Shown here: positions 25,969-32,845 of the stretch, one piece after another
Layout: the number at the start of each line of letters is the position of its first letter
Position numbering within the stretch: position 1 is the first letter of the stretch
Origin: an uncultured Lachnospiraceae bacterium
GTDB lineage: Bacteria > Bacillota > Clostridia > Lachnospirales > Lachnospiraceae
Direction: 5' to 3'
DNA length: 34,929 bases
Assembly (NCBI GenBank): GCA_946405625.1
Contig: CAMJHQ010000034.1
Location: 1-34,929 of the forward strand
Position numbers and translations under genes: made by a program
Notes under the pieces: generated by a model
What the model was told of the DNA's origin: nothing
Databases searched by the model: none
Seen by the model: the letters and a program-made list of their open reading frames with translations, nothing else

Positions 25969-27330
25969 ATGTTTTTATCAGAAAAATGGGTTAGAGAACT
26001 GAATAACGTTGATTTATATAGTAGAGGTTTTACTTTTGCTGGAGCTTTAGAAGATTGTTACACTGATATAAGCTTTGATTGGAATAATACTACTCGCAAG
26101 CAAAGAAATAGATATTATGAAAACACAATTCTACCGGCGTTAAAAAATCATGATAGTAAACTTATAAAGGACTATACTGTGGAAGACTTTGATGATGCTA
26201 TACAAAGTATAATAGAAAAAGGTTACACCCAAAAAGGTGAGCAAAGGTATTATTCTGATAGCACAATTAACACTTTTAGAAATATGATATATAGAGTTAT
26301 TTATTACTCTAGTGTTTGGGGATATTGTAATAATATTTTTTGGGGGACTTATTATGAGTTAGATTTACCTTCACCTCAAGAGATAATAAATGAGCATATA
26401 TATTTAAAAAAATCGCTGGAAGCAGATCAGGATAAAAAGTTGTTTAATGAGTTGTTTAAAAAGGGAGATCTTTCAGGAGAAGAGGTAGGGATTAGCTTGA
26501 TGTATTCTCTTGGCTTAAGGAACGCCGAGGCTGCTGGTCTGAATTATGGGGACATAATTCCTTTACAGGGACATGGAGAGATACATGTGGCTAGAATATA
26601 TAAAACAACTATTCCGTATACAAACAAACTGCAATCGAGTGGTAAAACACTTAATTCGGGAAGAATGATACCAGTTCCAGAAATCCTTTATAATATGCTT
26701 CAAGAAAGAAAAGAATATATAAATGATTTCTACGTAAAGCAAGGGATTGATATAAATGTCGATGATTTACCTATTGCATGCCAAGGTGAGAACTATGAGG
26801 TGAGGTGCTCTGCAGATGATATAACTGATGTAGCAAAAAAAGTATTTCAAACCATAGGAATCAAATCAAAACAGTTGGCGTATATAGATGCAGCTCTTAG
26901 AGATAGTAAGTTGAGAGAAGTTATTAGAGAAAAAGATCCTACTGCATATCTGTTGAGAAGAAATTACGCAACATATTTGTATATTCTGCAATTTGACATA
27001 TCGGAGATTCAATATTTGATGGGGCATGATATTGAAAATGAATATGAAACAAGAAATGATTATAACGATCCAGACAGAATTTATAGAATGCATGAAAAAA
27101 TAAAGAAAAGGCCATTATTTTCAAAATACGAAAGTCTAGAATCAAAGACAATAAATATACATTTAATGCCTAATCAACAAGCTGATGTGATAATATGTGG
27201 TAGAGAACCATATGAGAAATTAGAAACAGATATTTTGTTGAAACCAAAGGGGACAGATGTAGATATAGTTGTGAAAAAGAATAAAATGCAAAGAGATTAT
27301 AGTAAGCAGGTACCGGTTGAGTATATATAA
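25969..27330 (+). CDS. Tyrosine recombinase, partner of the 847-residue protein
   Basis: A 453-residue site-specific recombinase. The catalytic domain shows SLGLRNAEAAGL (Arg184), YLLRRNYAT (Arg330, in the place of HxLRH with the first His replaced by Tyr), LMGHD (His353) and RNDYND (Tyr365). Arg-Arg-His-Tyr are thus present. The N-terminal 170 residues form the core-binding helical domain. An in-frame ATG at 25957 exists, but GGGGA (25959-25963) favours ATG 25969, one base after the upstream stop, so translation is coupled. Tandem recombinases of this kind are known from Tn554-like and recombinase-trio elements. The last 80 residues after Tyr are unusually long and of unknown function. Confidence 0.75.
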   Translation: MFLSEKWVRELNNVDLYSRGFTFAGALEDCYTDISFDWNNTTRKQRNRYYENTILPALKNHDSKLIKDYTVEDFDDAIQSIIEKGYTQKGEQRYYSDSTINTFRNMIYRVIYYSSVWGYCNNIFWGTYYELDLPSPQEIINEHIYLKKSLEADQDKKLFNELFKKGDLSGEEVGISLMYSLGLRNAEAAGLNYGDIIPLQGHGEIHVARIYKTTIPYTNKLQSSGKTLNSGRMIPVPEILYNMLQERKEYINDFYVKQGIDINVDDLPIACQGENYEVRCSADDITDVAKKVFQTIGIKSKQLAYIDAALRDSKLREVIREKDPTAYLLRRNYATYLYILQFDISEIQYLMGHDIENEYETRNDYNDPDRIYRMHEKIKKRPLFSKYESLESKTINIHLMPNQQADVIICGREPYEKLETDILLKPKGTDVDIVVKKNKMQRDYSKQVPVEYI

Positions 27331-27361
27331 TAAATTCACAAAAGAATGACATAGCGTATAT

Positions 27362-27392
27362 AAAAAAACCGGTGGATGTCAACCACCGGTTT
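27362..27392 (-). terminator. Terminator of the zinc-finger gene (minus strand)
   Basis: AAACCGGTGG (27366-27375) pairs with CCACCGGTTT (27383-27392). The A-run at 27362-27368 gives a T-tract on the minus strand only, so it serves the leftward gene, while the rightward recombinase transcript also runs into this 10-bp stem. Confidence 0.8.
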
Positions 27393-27397
27393 GAGGA

Positions 27398-28342
27398 TTA
27401 AAGTTCATTATCTTCTGCTATATATGCGAGAATTTGCTTGTCCTTAACAATAACGGTGCGATAATAGCCACAACAATTATTGCAGTATTTGGAGGAGTTA
27501 CAAATGCTTCCGTTGCAGTCAGAATTTGGGCAAAAGATCCATTTGTTTGAAGCGATAAGAAGGTTGATTTTAACTCCAACATATGCGCCATGCTCATTAA
27601 TTGAGTCATTCTTCTCTTTAATTTTATCAATCTTCTTTTTGATGTTTAAGAATAAATCTTTGCTTTTAAAGCATACATCTATTCGCACCGATTGACCGCC
27701 AAAAAAGATGTATAGCAAAAGCCGGTTAGTTGAGTAACTGGCTAAGCGGGCACATATAATTTTTGCACCTGAATGAAAATTATTCACAAGTTCGGTTGTG
27801 ATCCAACTATAATTCCAAACATAAGGAATTAACTGTGGGTTTGCTTCGTTAGCCTTTGAAAGATAAGGCTGGAGCTGCTTAAGTGACGAAAACGAAACCT
27901 CTGTTATCGAATCATTGTCGTCTATAGGAGGAGATATTGCTGTTCCACCTTCACCTCCATTTGTATTTCCACCACCATTATTGCCGCCGGCTGTACGAGA
28001 TACTGCAACGTGTGACAACTTATTAATAAATGCTAAAAAATCTGTTGCATGAGGTGTGGCAATCTTTCCCTTTCTCTCCGCTTGGTAGCATCCAGGTAAG
28101 GTGTGAATCTGATCGGGTTTTTTGACGAATATTAATTCGTCACTATTTGGTTTGTGTTTTAAACGCATTATGCATTCGCGACAAATTGGGCACCAATAAT
28201 CTGTCTGGAAGTTAGCGTTATCAACATGCGTGAGAATACCGTTCTTATCATATGCCACAAAATTTCCCTCAGAAACATCAATATTGGCTTCGTTAACAGC
28301 TGAATCCGGATTAATTAGTTTACGTTCATTTGATAAATTCAT
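27398..28342 (-). CDS. Two-zinc-finger protein of unknown function
   Basis: A 314-residue protein I do not recognise. The N-terminal domain has CPxCxxC (Cys51, Cys54, Cys57) plus His80 and Cys85. With the preceding strand-rich FVAYDKNGILTHVDNANF it recalls the N-terminal zinc finger of CoiA-like proteins, but no nuclease motif is visible. A Gly/Asn-rich flexible linker spans about 119-133. The C-terminal zinc ribbon has Cys271, Cys276, Cys281, Cys287, Cys290 and Cys291. ATG 28342 is chosen because AGGAGG lies seven bases upstream; an ATG ten codons earlier has no such site. It converges on the recombinase pair and ends at its own terminator, suggesting a single-gene cargo. No homologous neighbour indicates a role. 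Confidence 0.55.
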   Translation of the reverse strand: MNLSNERKLINPDSAVNEANIDVSEGNFVAYDKNGILTHVDNANFQTDYWCPICRECIMRLKHKPNSDELIFVKKPDQIHTLPGCYQAERKGKIATPHATDFLAFINKLSHVAVSRTAGGNNGGGNTNGGEGGTAISPPIDDNDSITEVSFSSLKQLQPYLSKANEANPQLIPYVWNYSWITTELVNNFHSGAKIICARLASYSTNRLLLYIFFGGQSVRIDVCFKSKDLFLNIKKKIDKIKEKNDSINEHGAYVGVKINLLIASNKWIFCPNSDCNGSICNSSKYCNNCCGYYRTVIVKDKQILAYIAEDNEL

Positions 28343-28572
28343 TTCTGCCTCCTGAATAAAAAATGCGAACAAGATTGAAACTTAATGGATGAGGATCAGT
28401 AAACTGAAGTCTTCCTTTTCCGAAAATCTTAATGATTTCATTATCCACAATATATTAGTTTCAGAAGAAACTAAAATGTATCAACCTTTATTCGCAGTAA
28501 TTTAATATATCAAGAATATTAATTATGTTCGAGACGATTATGTTTTGCTATGCTTTTTTTGCACCAAAACTA

Positions 28573-28703
28573 AGCTTATAGTAGAAAATACTTAAGCTAA
28601 AAGAAATAAAGCCACATATTATTATTTCTTTAGCAATATGTAAACTATACATATTGCAATCTCCCATATTATTTATTATTTGCATTCAGTTCGAGCCGAA
28701 TGC
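28573..28703. repeat. Cluster of four consecutive hairpins
   Basis: Hairpin 1: 28573-28583 with 28589-28598 (10 pairs, one bulged base). Hairpin 2: AAAGAAATAA (28600-28609) with TTATTTCTTT (28622-28631), perfect. Hairpin 3: GCAATATGTA (28633-28642) with TACATATTGC (28648-28657), perfect, 5-base centre. Hairpin 4: GCATTC (28682-28687) with GAATGC (28698-28703), followed by five T on the plus strand. They follow each other almost without gaps. Confidence 0.55.
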
Positions 28704-28719
28704 TTTTTCTTATTTATTC

Positions 28720-28741
28720 CAATACATCAATTGATGTGTTG
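28720..28741. repeat. 22-bp near-perfect palindrome
   Basis: CAATACATCAA (28720-28730) and TTGATGTGTTG (28731-28741) match as inverted arms in ten of eleven positions without a spacer. The gapless dyad resembles an operator for a dimeric regulator. It lies just behind the T-tract of the hairpin cluster. Confidence 0.55.
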
Positions 28742-28846
28742 AATATAATTTATCCCATTATTATTAAAATTAGACTATGTGTCTCAATCTTATTCAGTTT
28801 TCAATGTTCACAAATGAATTATAACATATCCGTAATAAAAGATAAA

Positions 28847-29173
28847 TTAACCATCGGTTAATCTATAGCCGGTGTAGATATACGAAACATATTTTATCGT
28901 ATCTAAAAAAGCTTCGGTACATTCTCCAGAGGATTCGATTCTTTTTAATTCAGCTATAATGGTATCCATACGATCTTTTAATGCTTTATATGTTTTCGAA
29001 CTGCTTTTAACGACAACGGTTCGATCCAGAAGCTTATTAATTATATATGCTCTTTTGGTTAATCCGGAGAGGGCGACGGCCTCGTTTATTGCGTCACCCT
29101 CTTCCTTGGATACCTGGAATGAGACTGTAATTGATCTCCAATTACCTCTTGCATCAAGAACTCTTTCTGACAT
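28847..29173 (-). CDS. Ribbon-helix-helix type protein (MobC-like)
   Basis: A 108-residue protein. The segment RSITVSFQVSKEEGDAINEA, followed by 'SGLTKRAYIINKLLD', has the strand-helix-helix pattern of ribbon-helix-helix proteins, particularly the mobilisation-accessory (MobC-like) type. The C-terminal half is a helical region. The start lies one base after the integrase stop, with the GGAGGG ribosome site inside the integrase's last codons, so the two are translationally coupled. A DNA-binding role in excision, transfer or autoregulation is inferred; no relaxase is in the window. Confidence 0.55.
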   Translation of the reverse strand: MSERVLDARGNWRSITVSFQVSKEEGDAINEAVALSGLTKRAYIINKLLDRTVVVKSSSKTYKALKDRMDTIIAELKRIESSGECTEAFLDTIKYVSYIYTGYRLTDG

Positions 29174-29174
29174 A

Positions 29175-30269
29175 TTATTTTCCCTCCGTGTTTATATTAT
29201 TCATTAGGTTGTTGAGTTTATTAGCCATATCCTCTTGGACATTTGGAAACAGGTGAGCATATCTGTAGGTGATATGGATTGATTCATGTCCCATGCGATC
29301 AGCTATTGCTACTGCACTATATCCCATATTTATTAAAAGTGATACATGGCTGTGACGTAGATCGTGAACTCGGATACGTTTTACACCAGCCTTCTTTGCT
29401 GCGGATACAATCCTTCTGGTTACGTTTGATTTTGTGAGCATAAAGAATATTCTTGAATCTGGTAGAACTTCAGGCAGTAAATCAAAATATTCAAGTATTT
29501 CTTCACAAATGAAATCCGGCATAGATATTACTCTGTTACTTTTAACAGACTTTGGTGATGTAAAAATGTAGCCGTCTTTTGTTTTCTGGTAGGTTTTAGA
29601 AACAGACACAGTTTTATTTTTGAAATCAAAGTCTTTCTTAGTAAGAGCTAAAGCTTCACCTTCTCTAAGTCCAAGCCAATACAGTATTTCGAAGAAATAG
29701 TAATATGGTGGATCGCACATTACTTCTTCTGCGAATTTTAAATATTCTTCTGTGGTCCAGAAATTCATTTCAAGCTCTTTATCGGAACCTATATTTCCAG
29801 CTATAGAAGCCGGATTGGTTTGCAGATTATAATATCTCTTCGCATAGTTGAAGATAGCATTGAGTTGGCAATGTATAGTTTTTAAATAGCTTTTTGAGTA
29901 GGGCTTTCCTTCAGGTGTTCTATAATTGATTAGTTCATTCTGCCATTTGATTATATCTTTTGATGTTATTGAGTTTAGGGGCATGTCGCCGAAATATGGA
30001 AGTATTTTATCTTCGATAACATATTCTTTCTGTTCTCTGGTAACTGCCTTAATTCTAGGAAATCGCTCTTCTTTATATATTTCAATAAAGTCACGCATTT
30101 TCATTTCAAGATCTCCGGCGATTCTGCTTTTGAAATCATTTTCCCATTCAAGCGCTTCTCTACGTGTGAGGAAACCACGTTTCATCTTGTCTTTAGTTTT
30201 ACCAGACCAGTCTTTATATCTAAATTTGGACATCCACTTTCCGGTCTTATCATCTTTATATACTGGCAT
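29175..30269 (-). CDS. int: Tyrosine integrase (phage/ICE type)
   Basis: A 364-residue integrase. It has an N-terminal three-stranded arm-binding domain (1-55), a SAM-like core-binding domain (about 60-150) and a catalytic domain with the full set Arg202 (LGLREGE), Lys243 (SPKSVKSNR), His302/Arg305 (HDLRHSH), His328 (MGHES) and Tyr337 (YRYAHL). AAGGAGG lies nine bases before the ATG. It follows the excisionase-like gene after 14 bases and precedes the ribbon-helix-helix gene by one base, forming a compact xis-int operon typical of integrative conjugative elements and prophages of Firmicutes. All catalytic residues are present, so it is likely functional. Confidence 0.92.
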   Translation of the reverse strand: MPVYKDDKTGKWMSKFRYKDWSGKTKDKMKRGFLTRREALEWENDFKSRIAGDLEMKMRDFIEIYKEERFPRIKAVTREQKEYVIEDKILPYFGDMPLNSITSKDIIKWQNELINYRTPEGKPYSKSYLKTIHCQLNAIFNYAKRYYNLQTNPASIAGNIGSDKELEMNFWTTEEYLKFAEEVMCDPPYYYFFEILYWLGLREGEALALTKKDFDFKNKTVSVSKTYQKTKDGYIFTSPKSVKSNRVISMPDFICEEILEYFDLLPEVLPDSRIFFMLTKSNVTRRIVSAAKKAGVKRIRVHDLRHSHVSLLINMGYSAVAIADRMGHESIHITYRYAHLFPNVQEDMANKLNNLMNNINTEGK

Positions 30270-30283
30270 AATGCGAGACCTCC

Positions 30284-30466
30284 TTAAGCAGATATTCCAT
30301 AGATTTTCTTTTCGAAGTAGATTCGGCTTATCTTACCAGATATGGTGATATAGCCTTCCTTCTTAAGTTCGTTATTCAGTTGTCTTATGATTTTGTAAGC
30401 TGTAGGAACTGATATTCCCATGTAAGTAGCTACATCAGATGCGGTCAAAAAGTTTTTTTCACTCAT
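30284..30466 (-). CDS. xis: Excisionase-like helix-turn-helix protein
   Basis: A 60-residue protein. The segment LTASDVATYMGISVPTAYKI (residues 7-26) is a winged-helix/MerR-like DNA-binding motif of the kind used by excisionases, followed by a β wing (ITISGKISRIYFEKK). Its size and its position directly upstream of int fit Xis of Tn916/ICE-type elements. A GGAGA ribosome site precedes the ATG. The long leader upstream holds a terminator-like hairpin and a structured region. Confidence 0.75.
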   Translation of the reverse strand: MSEKNFLTASDVATYMGISVPTAYKIIRQLNNELKKEGYITISGKISRIYFEKKIYGISA

Positions 30467-30498
30467 AGTTATCGTCTCCTTTGTATTATTTTTTCTAG

Positions 30499-30536
30499 AA
30501 AAATAAATACCGTGCAGGGTATAGCACTACACGGTA
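30499..30536 (-). terminator. Terminator-like hairpin before xis (possible attenuator)
   Basis: TACCGTG (30508-30514) pairs with CACGGTA (30530-30536), with further weak pairing inside. Read on the minus strand it is followed by TTTATTTTT (30507-30499). It stands between the minus-strand promoter region and xis, so it could hold down xis-int expression by premature termination. Confidence 0.55.
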
Positions 30537-30604
30537 GGAGATTTACTCTAAATAATAATCCAAGCTTTGCAGTTGTAAAATATAGGTTAAACCCATATAA
30601 TACA

Positions 30605-30690
30605 AATAGCGGTGCGGATCATTCCGTTATGTCGGTGCTGGCTTCACCCTCATAGGTGCATCGGAGCGCCAACTCCTTTGCACTGCCGTT
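30605..30690. ncRNA. GC-rich multi-hairpin element, candidate structured RNA or oriT/att-like site
   Basis: An 86-base GC-rich block in very A+T-rich surroundings. An outer helix pairs 30605-30615 with 30680-30690 (ten of eleven, two G-U). Inside are CGGA/TCCG (30615-30618, 30623-30626), GGTG/CACC (30634-30637, 30645-30648) and GGAG/CTCC (30663-30666, 30673-30676). CACC at 30645 could instead pair with GGTG at 30655-30658, giving mutually exclusive folds. GGTGC occurs three times. The sense strand is uncertain; on the minus strand it would be in the xis leader. It matches no RNA class I know. Confidence 0.4.
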
Positions 30691-30715
30691 ATTTATTTTC
30701 TGATTATATAATATC

Positions 30716-30771
30716 ATATATGGGGACATATATACAATTGACAATGTACACAAATATATGGGGACATATAT
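30716..30771. promoter_or_regulatory. Twin 18-bp operator-like repeats
   Basis: The identical 18-mer ATATATGGGGACATATAT occurs at 30716-30733 and 30754-30771. Each copy is a dyad, ATATATG / CATATAT around GGGA. The pair sits between the divergent xis-int operon and the Arc-type regulator gene, with TTGACA (30738) between them on the plus strand and TTGTCA on the minus strand. These are the likely binding sites of the ribbon-helix-helix protein encoded at 30819. Confidence 0.6.
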
Positions 30772-30799
30772 TTGATTTTATGTACATTATTACTATTAT
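30772..30799 (+). promoter_or_regulatory. Candidate promoter of the Arc-type regulator
   Basis: TTGATT (30772-30777) and TATTAT (30794-30799) with 16-base spacing, directly after the second operator copy. Initiation near 30805 would leave a very short leader with GAGGA at 30807. Confidence 0.35.
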
Positions 30800-30818
30800 T
30801 TGAAATGAGGATGATTAT

Positions 30819-31013
30819 ATGCCAACGAGTGAATCACAGAAGAAGGCTTCTCAAAAGTATATTAACGATAAATTAGATGAAATTAAGCTTAGAGTACCTA
30901 AAGGTGAAAAAGATGTTATTAAAGAGCATGCAGCATCTAGAGGTGAATCTGCAAATGAATTTATTAAAAGAGCGATAAGAGAAACTATGGAACGAGATAA
31001 ATCAAAGAAGTAG
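30819..31013 (+). CDS. Arc/CopG-type ribbon-helix-helix regulator
   Basis: A 64-residue protein. A β strand (DEIKLRVPKG, residues 20-29) is followed by two helices (about 30-39 and 44-58, with 'ESANEFIKRAIRETMERD'), which is the Arc/MetJ fold. Such proteins bind tandem dyads as dimers, in line with the two 18-bp repeats upstream. It probably represses its own gene and perhaps the divergent excision operon. A terminator follows at once, so it is monocistronic. Confidence 0.8.
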   Translation: MPTSESQKKASQKYINDKLDEIKLRVPKGEKDVIKEHAASRGESANEFIKRAIRETMERDKSKK

Positions 31014-31032
31014 TTAAGCGAAGAGATAAACG

Positions 31033-31056
31033 AGGGGAGACGAACGTCTCCCTTTT
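31033..31056 (+). terminator. Rho-independent terminator
   Basis: GGGAGAC (31035-31041) pairs with GTCTCCC (31046-31052) around GAAC, extendable by two pairs, followed by TTTT. It ends the Arc-type regulator transcript. Confidence 0.85.
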
Positions 31057-31110
31057 ATTATGCAAAATAAACAGATATACTTTTATAAAAAGTACGAAAG
31101 GGGAATGATT

Positions 31111-31833
31111 ATGGCGAATAATCTAAAAGCGTTAAAAATAGATGGTATAGAGTATACATGGGATTTTATGAAATCAAAAAGTGTTCTCGAAGAATTTGCA
31201 AAAGACCATAACCGAAAAAAGAACACAATTTATGAAGAGATTTCTAAATTGTGCGTGGTTACAGATGGTGCGGTTAAGAATTGGTTTGTTAGGAAGAATG
31301 GCCCTGGGGATGAGGAATATGTTAGAAAAATGGCTGCTTATTTCGGAACCGATTATAGAGATTTATTAAAAGTTTTGAGAAGTGATAAGGAGGAATTTAT
31401 GGAGGAATTATTTGAGCATATGTTACTTGAAAATGATACTATGAATAGGACAATAAAATTAATAGGATATCTGAATCAATTAGCAGCTGATACGGCTAAA
31501 GGGTTTATGGGATTTAATGAGTTTGTGGGACATCATAAGTATCATGGAGACACCGTTCAGGAGCTGTTGGATTATGAATATACAGGAGACTTTTATCCAG
31601 GAATAATATATGTTGATGACGATAGTCCTGATCATGGTAAAATAGTAGCTGATATGTGTGTGGATTTTCAACATAGTGATGTGGTATCAACATATGATTC
31701 GGTCTTGAATCATTATTGTGGAGTAGATTATAAATTGATTGTACATGATGAAGATCCGGACAATATCTTCATAGAGTTATCGGGAGATGATTTGTGTATT
31801 GTGATTGAAAATGGAAGATGGTATAGCTGTTGA
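31111..31833 (+). CDS. XRE-like helix-turn-helix protein of unknown function
   Basis: A 240-residue protein. Residues about 38-86 resemble a lambda-repressor-type helix-turn-helix (IYEEISKLCVVTDGAVKNWF, then 'YVRKMAAYFGTDYRDLL'). The C-terminal 150 residues are acidic and unrecognised, with an Asp-rich VDDDSPDHG segment. Earlier in-frame ATGs at 31060 and 31105 exist, but AAAGGGGA (31097-31104) fits ATG 31111. It is a single-gene unit closed by a terminator at 31870. It may be a cargo regulator or a ligand sensor; there is no partner gene to decide. Confidence 0.55.
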   Translation: MANNLKALKIDGIEYTWDFMKSKSVLEEFAKDHNRKKNTIYEEISKLCVVTDGAVKNWFVRKNGPGDEEYVRKMAAYFGTDYRDLLKVLRSDKEEFMEELFEHMLLENDTMNRTIKLIGYLNQLAADTAKGFMGFNEFVGHHKYHGDTVQELLDYEYTGDFYPGIIYVDDDSPDHGKIVADMCVDFQHSDVVSTYDSVLNHYCGVDYKLIVHDEDPDNIFIELSGDDLCIVIENGRWYSC

Positions 31834-31869
31834 AGGATAAATATTTGTTGGCTTAATAATGTGCTAAAG

Positions 31870-31894
31870 ATGCCGCCGGAGAGGCGGCATTTTT
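31870..31894 (+). terminator. Rho-independent terminator
   Basis: ATGCCGCC (31870-31877) pairs perfectly with GGCGGCAT (31883-31890) around GGAGA, followed by TTTT. Confidence 0.88.
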
Positions 31895-31916
31895 ACTTAT
31901 AAAAAAGCTAACTATA

Positions 31917-31947
31917 TTCGCAAGAATACATGAGAATATGCTATAAT
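31917..31947 (+). promoter_or_regulatory. Extended -10 promoter of the EcsC-like/RM genes
   Basis: TATAAT (31942-31947) is preceded by TGC, giving a consensus extended -10. The -35 candidate TTCGCA (31917-31922) is weak and 19 bases away, which is tolerable for an extended -10 promoter. Confidence 0.55.
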
Positions 31948-31984
31948 TTATAACATGTATGGGAGCTATGAGGAGGTATAGATA

Positions 31985-32791
31985 TTGGCAAATATAGTAA
32001 AAAAAGTTAAAGATGAACTGACACTTAATAATGTGTTATCTATGGCGATTAAAACGCCAGGGGTGAAAATTAATAGAGCGAAGTTTTTGAGAAAAGAACT
32101 TAAAAAGTATTGTTCAGAATCAGTTATAAAAGAGGCTATAGATAGTAATCCTGCAAAGGCGGGAATATCAAAAGATATAGTTAATAAATTATCAATGCAA
32201 GTGATTAAATATGAAACATCTAAAGTTACTGGTGTTTCAATAGCTGCAAGCATTCCTGGGGGAGTTGCTGCAGTTGGAGCAGCAGCGGCAGATATAACTA
32301 CATATTTTGCTTTTATTCTAAGGGTTGCGCAAGAATTGGCATATCTGTATGGATTTGAACAATTTGATCTGAATGAGGATGATGTGGATTCTGAGACAAT
32401 GAACCATATTTTATTATTTGTTGGAGTTATGTTTGGAGTTCAAGGGGCGTCGAGTGTACTAAAAAAATTCGCAGATGTTTATGCTAAACATATATCTAAG
32501 AAATTAGCACAGAAGGCTTTAACAAAGGGTGTAGTTTATCCTATAGTAAAAAAAATAGCTACAAAGATTGGAATTCATATGACAAAGCAGGTGTATGCGG
32601 ATGCGGTGGCATCATTTATACCGGTGGCAGGAGGAGCTCTCTCTGGAGGTTTGACATATGCGATGTTTAAGCCGGGATGTATGAAGTTAAGAAAAAACCT
32701 GATGTCATATAATTTATGTGATCCCGATTTTTACAAAGAGGATAATGAAGATATTATTGATGCTGAGTTTGAAATTGAACCTGAAATATAG
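31985..32791 (+). CDS. EcsC-like membrane-associated protein
   Basis: A 268-residue protein. A basic helical N-terminus is followed by hydrophobic stretches at about 83-124, 141-158 and 205-228 and an acidic tail (DIIDAEFEIEPEI). The first stretch, SIPGGVAAVGAAAADITTYFAF followed by a 'RVAQELAYLYGF' helix, matches the EcsC-family pattern (the tag of the family is the Gly/Ala-rich helix before 'A..YG'). EcsC function is unknown. Translation starts at TTG 31985, supported by a strong AGGAGG (31971-31976) eight bases before. It lies 54 bases before hsdM with no terminator between, so it is likely transcribed with the restriction-modification genes. Confidence 0.6.
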   Translation: MANIVKKVKDELTLNNVLSMAIKTPGVKINRAKFLRKELKKYCSESVIKEAIDSNPAKAGISKDIVNKLSMQVIKYETSKVTGVSIAASIPGGVAAVGAAAADITTYFAFILRVAQELAYLYGFEQFDLNEDDVDSETMNHILLFVGVMFGVQGASSVLKKFADVYAKHISKKLAQKALTKGVVYPIVKKIATKIGIHMTKQVYADAVASFIPVAGGALSGGLTYAMFKPGCMKLRKNLMSYNLCDPDFYKEDNEDIIDAEFEIEPEI

Positions 32792-32845
32792 ATAGAATTA
32801 AAGAGAAACATTATAAAAAAATTGACTTAATTGGAGGGCTATGTA

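Larger units (their letters stand above)
28343..28846. other. 504-base A+T-rich noncoding region with inverted repeats
   Basis: No ORF with a ribosome site is seen on either strand. It contains the 5' region of the zinc-finger gene, with an 8-bp dyad TTAGTTTC/GAAACTAA at 28455-28474 as possible operator. It also contains the hairpin cluster 28573-28703 and the palindrome 28720-28741. It lies between the two recombination modules and is the natural place for an attachment site of the leftward-facing integrase. Confidence 0.5.

Noticed and set aside
30605-30690. Self-cleaving ribozyme or T-box in the structured block
   Set aside because: The minus strand has CUAUGAGG-like bases but not the hammerhead core CUGANGA/GAAA, and no T-box consensus is seen.
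30612-30803. 63-codon plus-strand open frame over the GC-rich structured block
   Set aside because: No ribosome site, Cys/His/Pro-rich chance translation and it runs through the operators; the region is better explained as structured nucleic acid.
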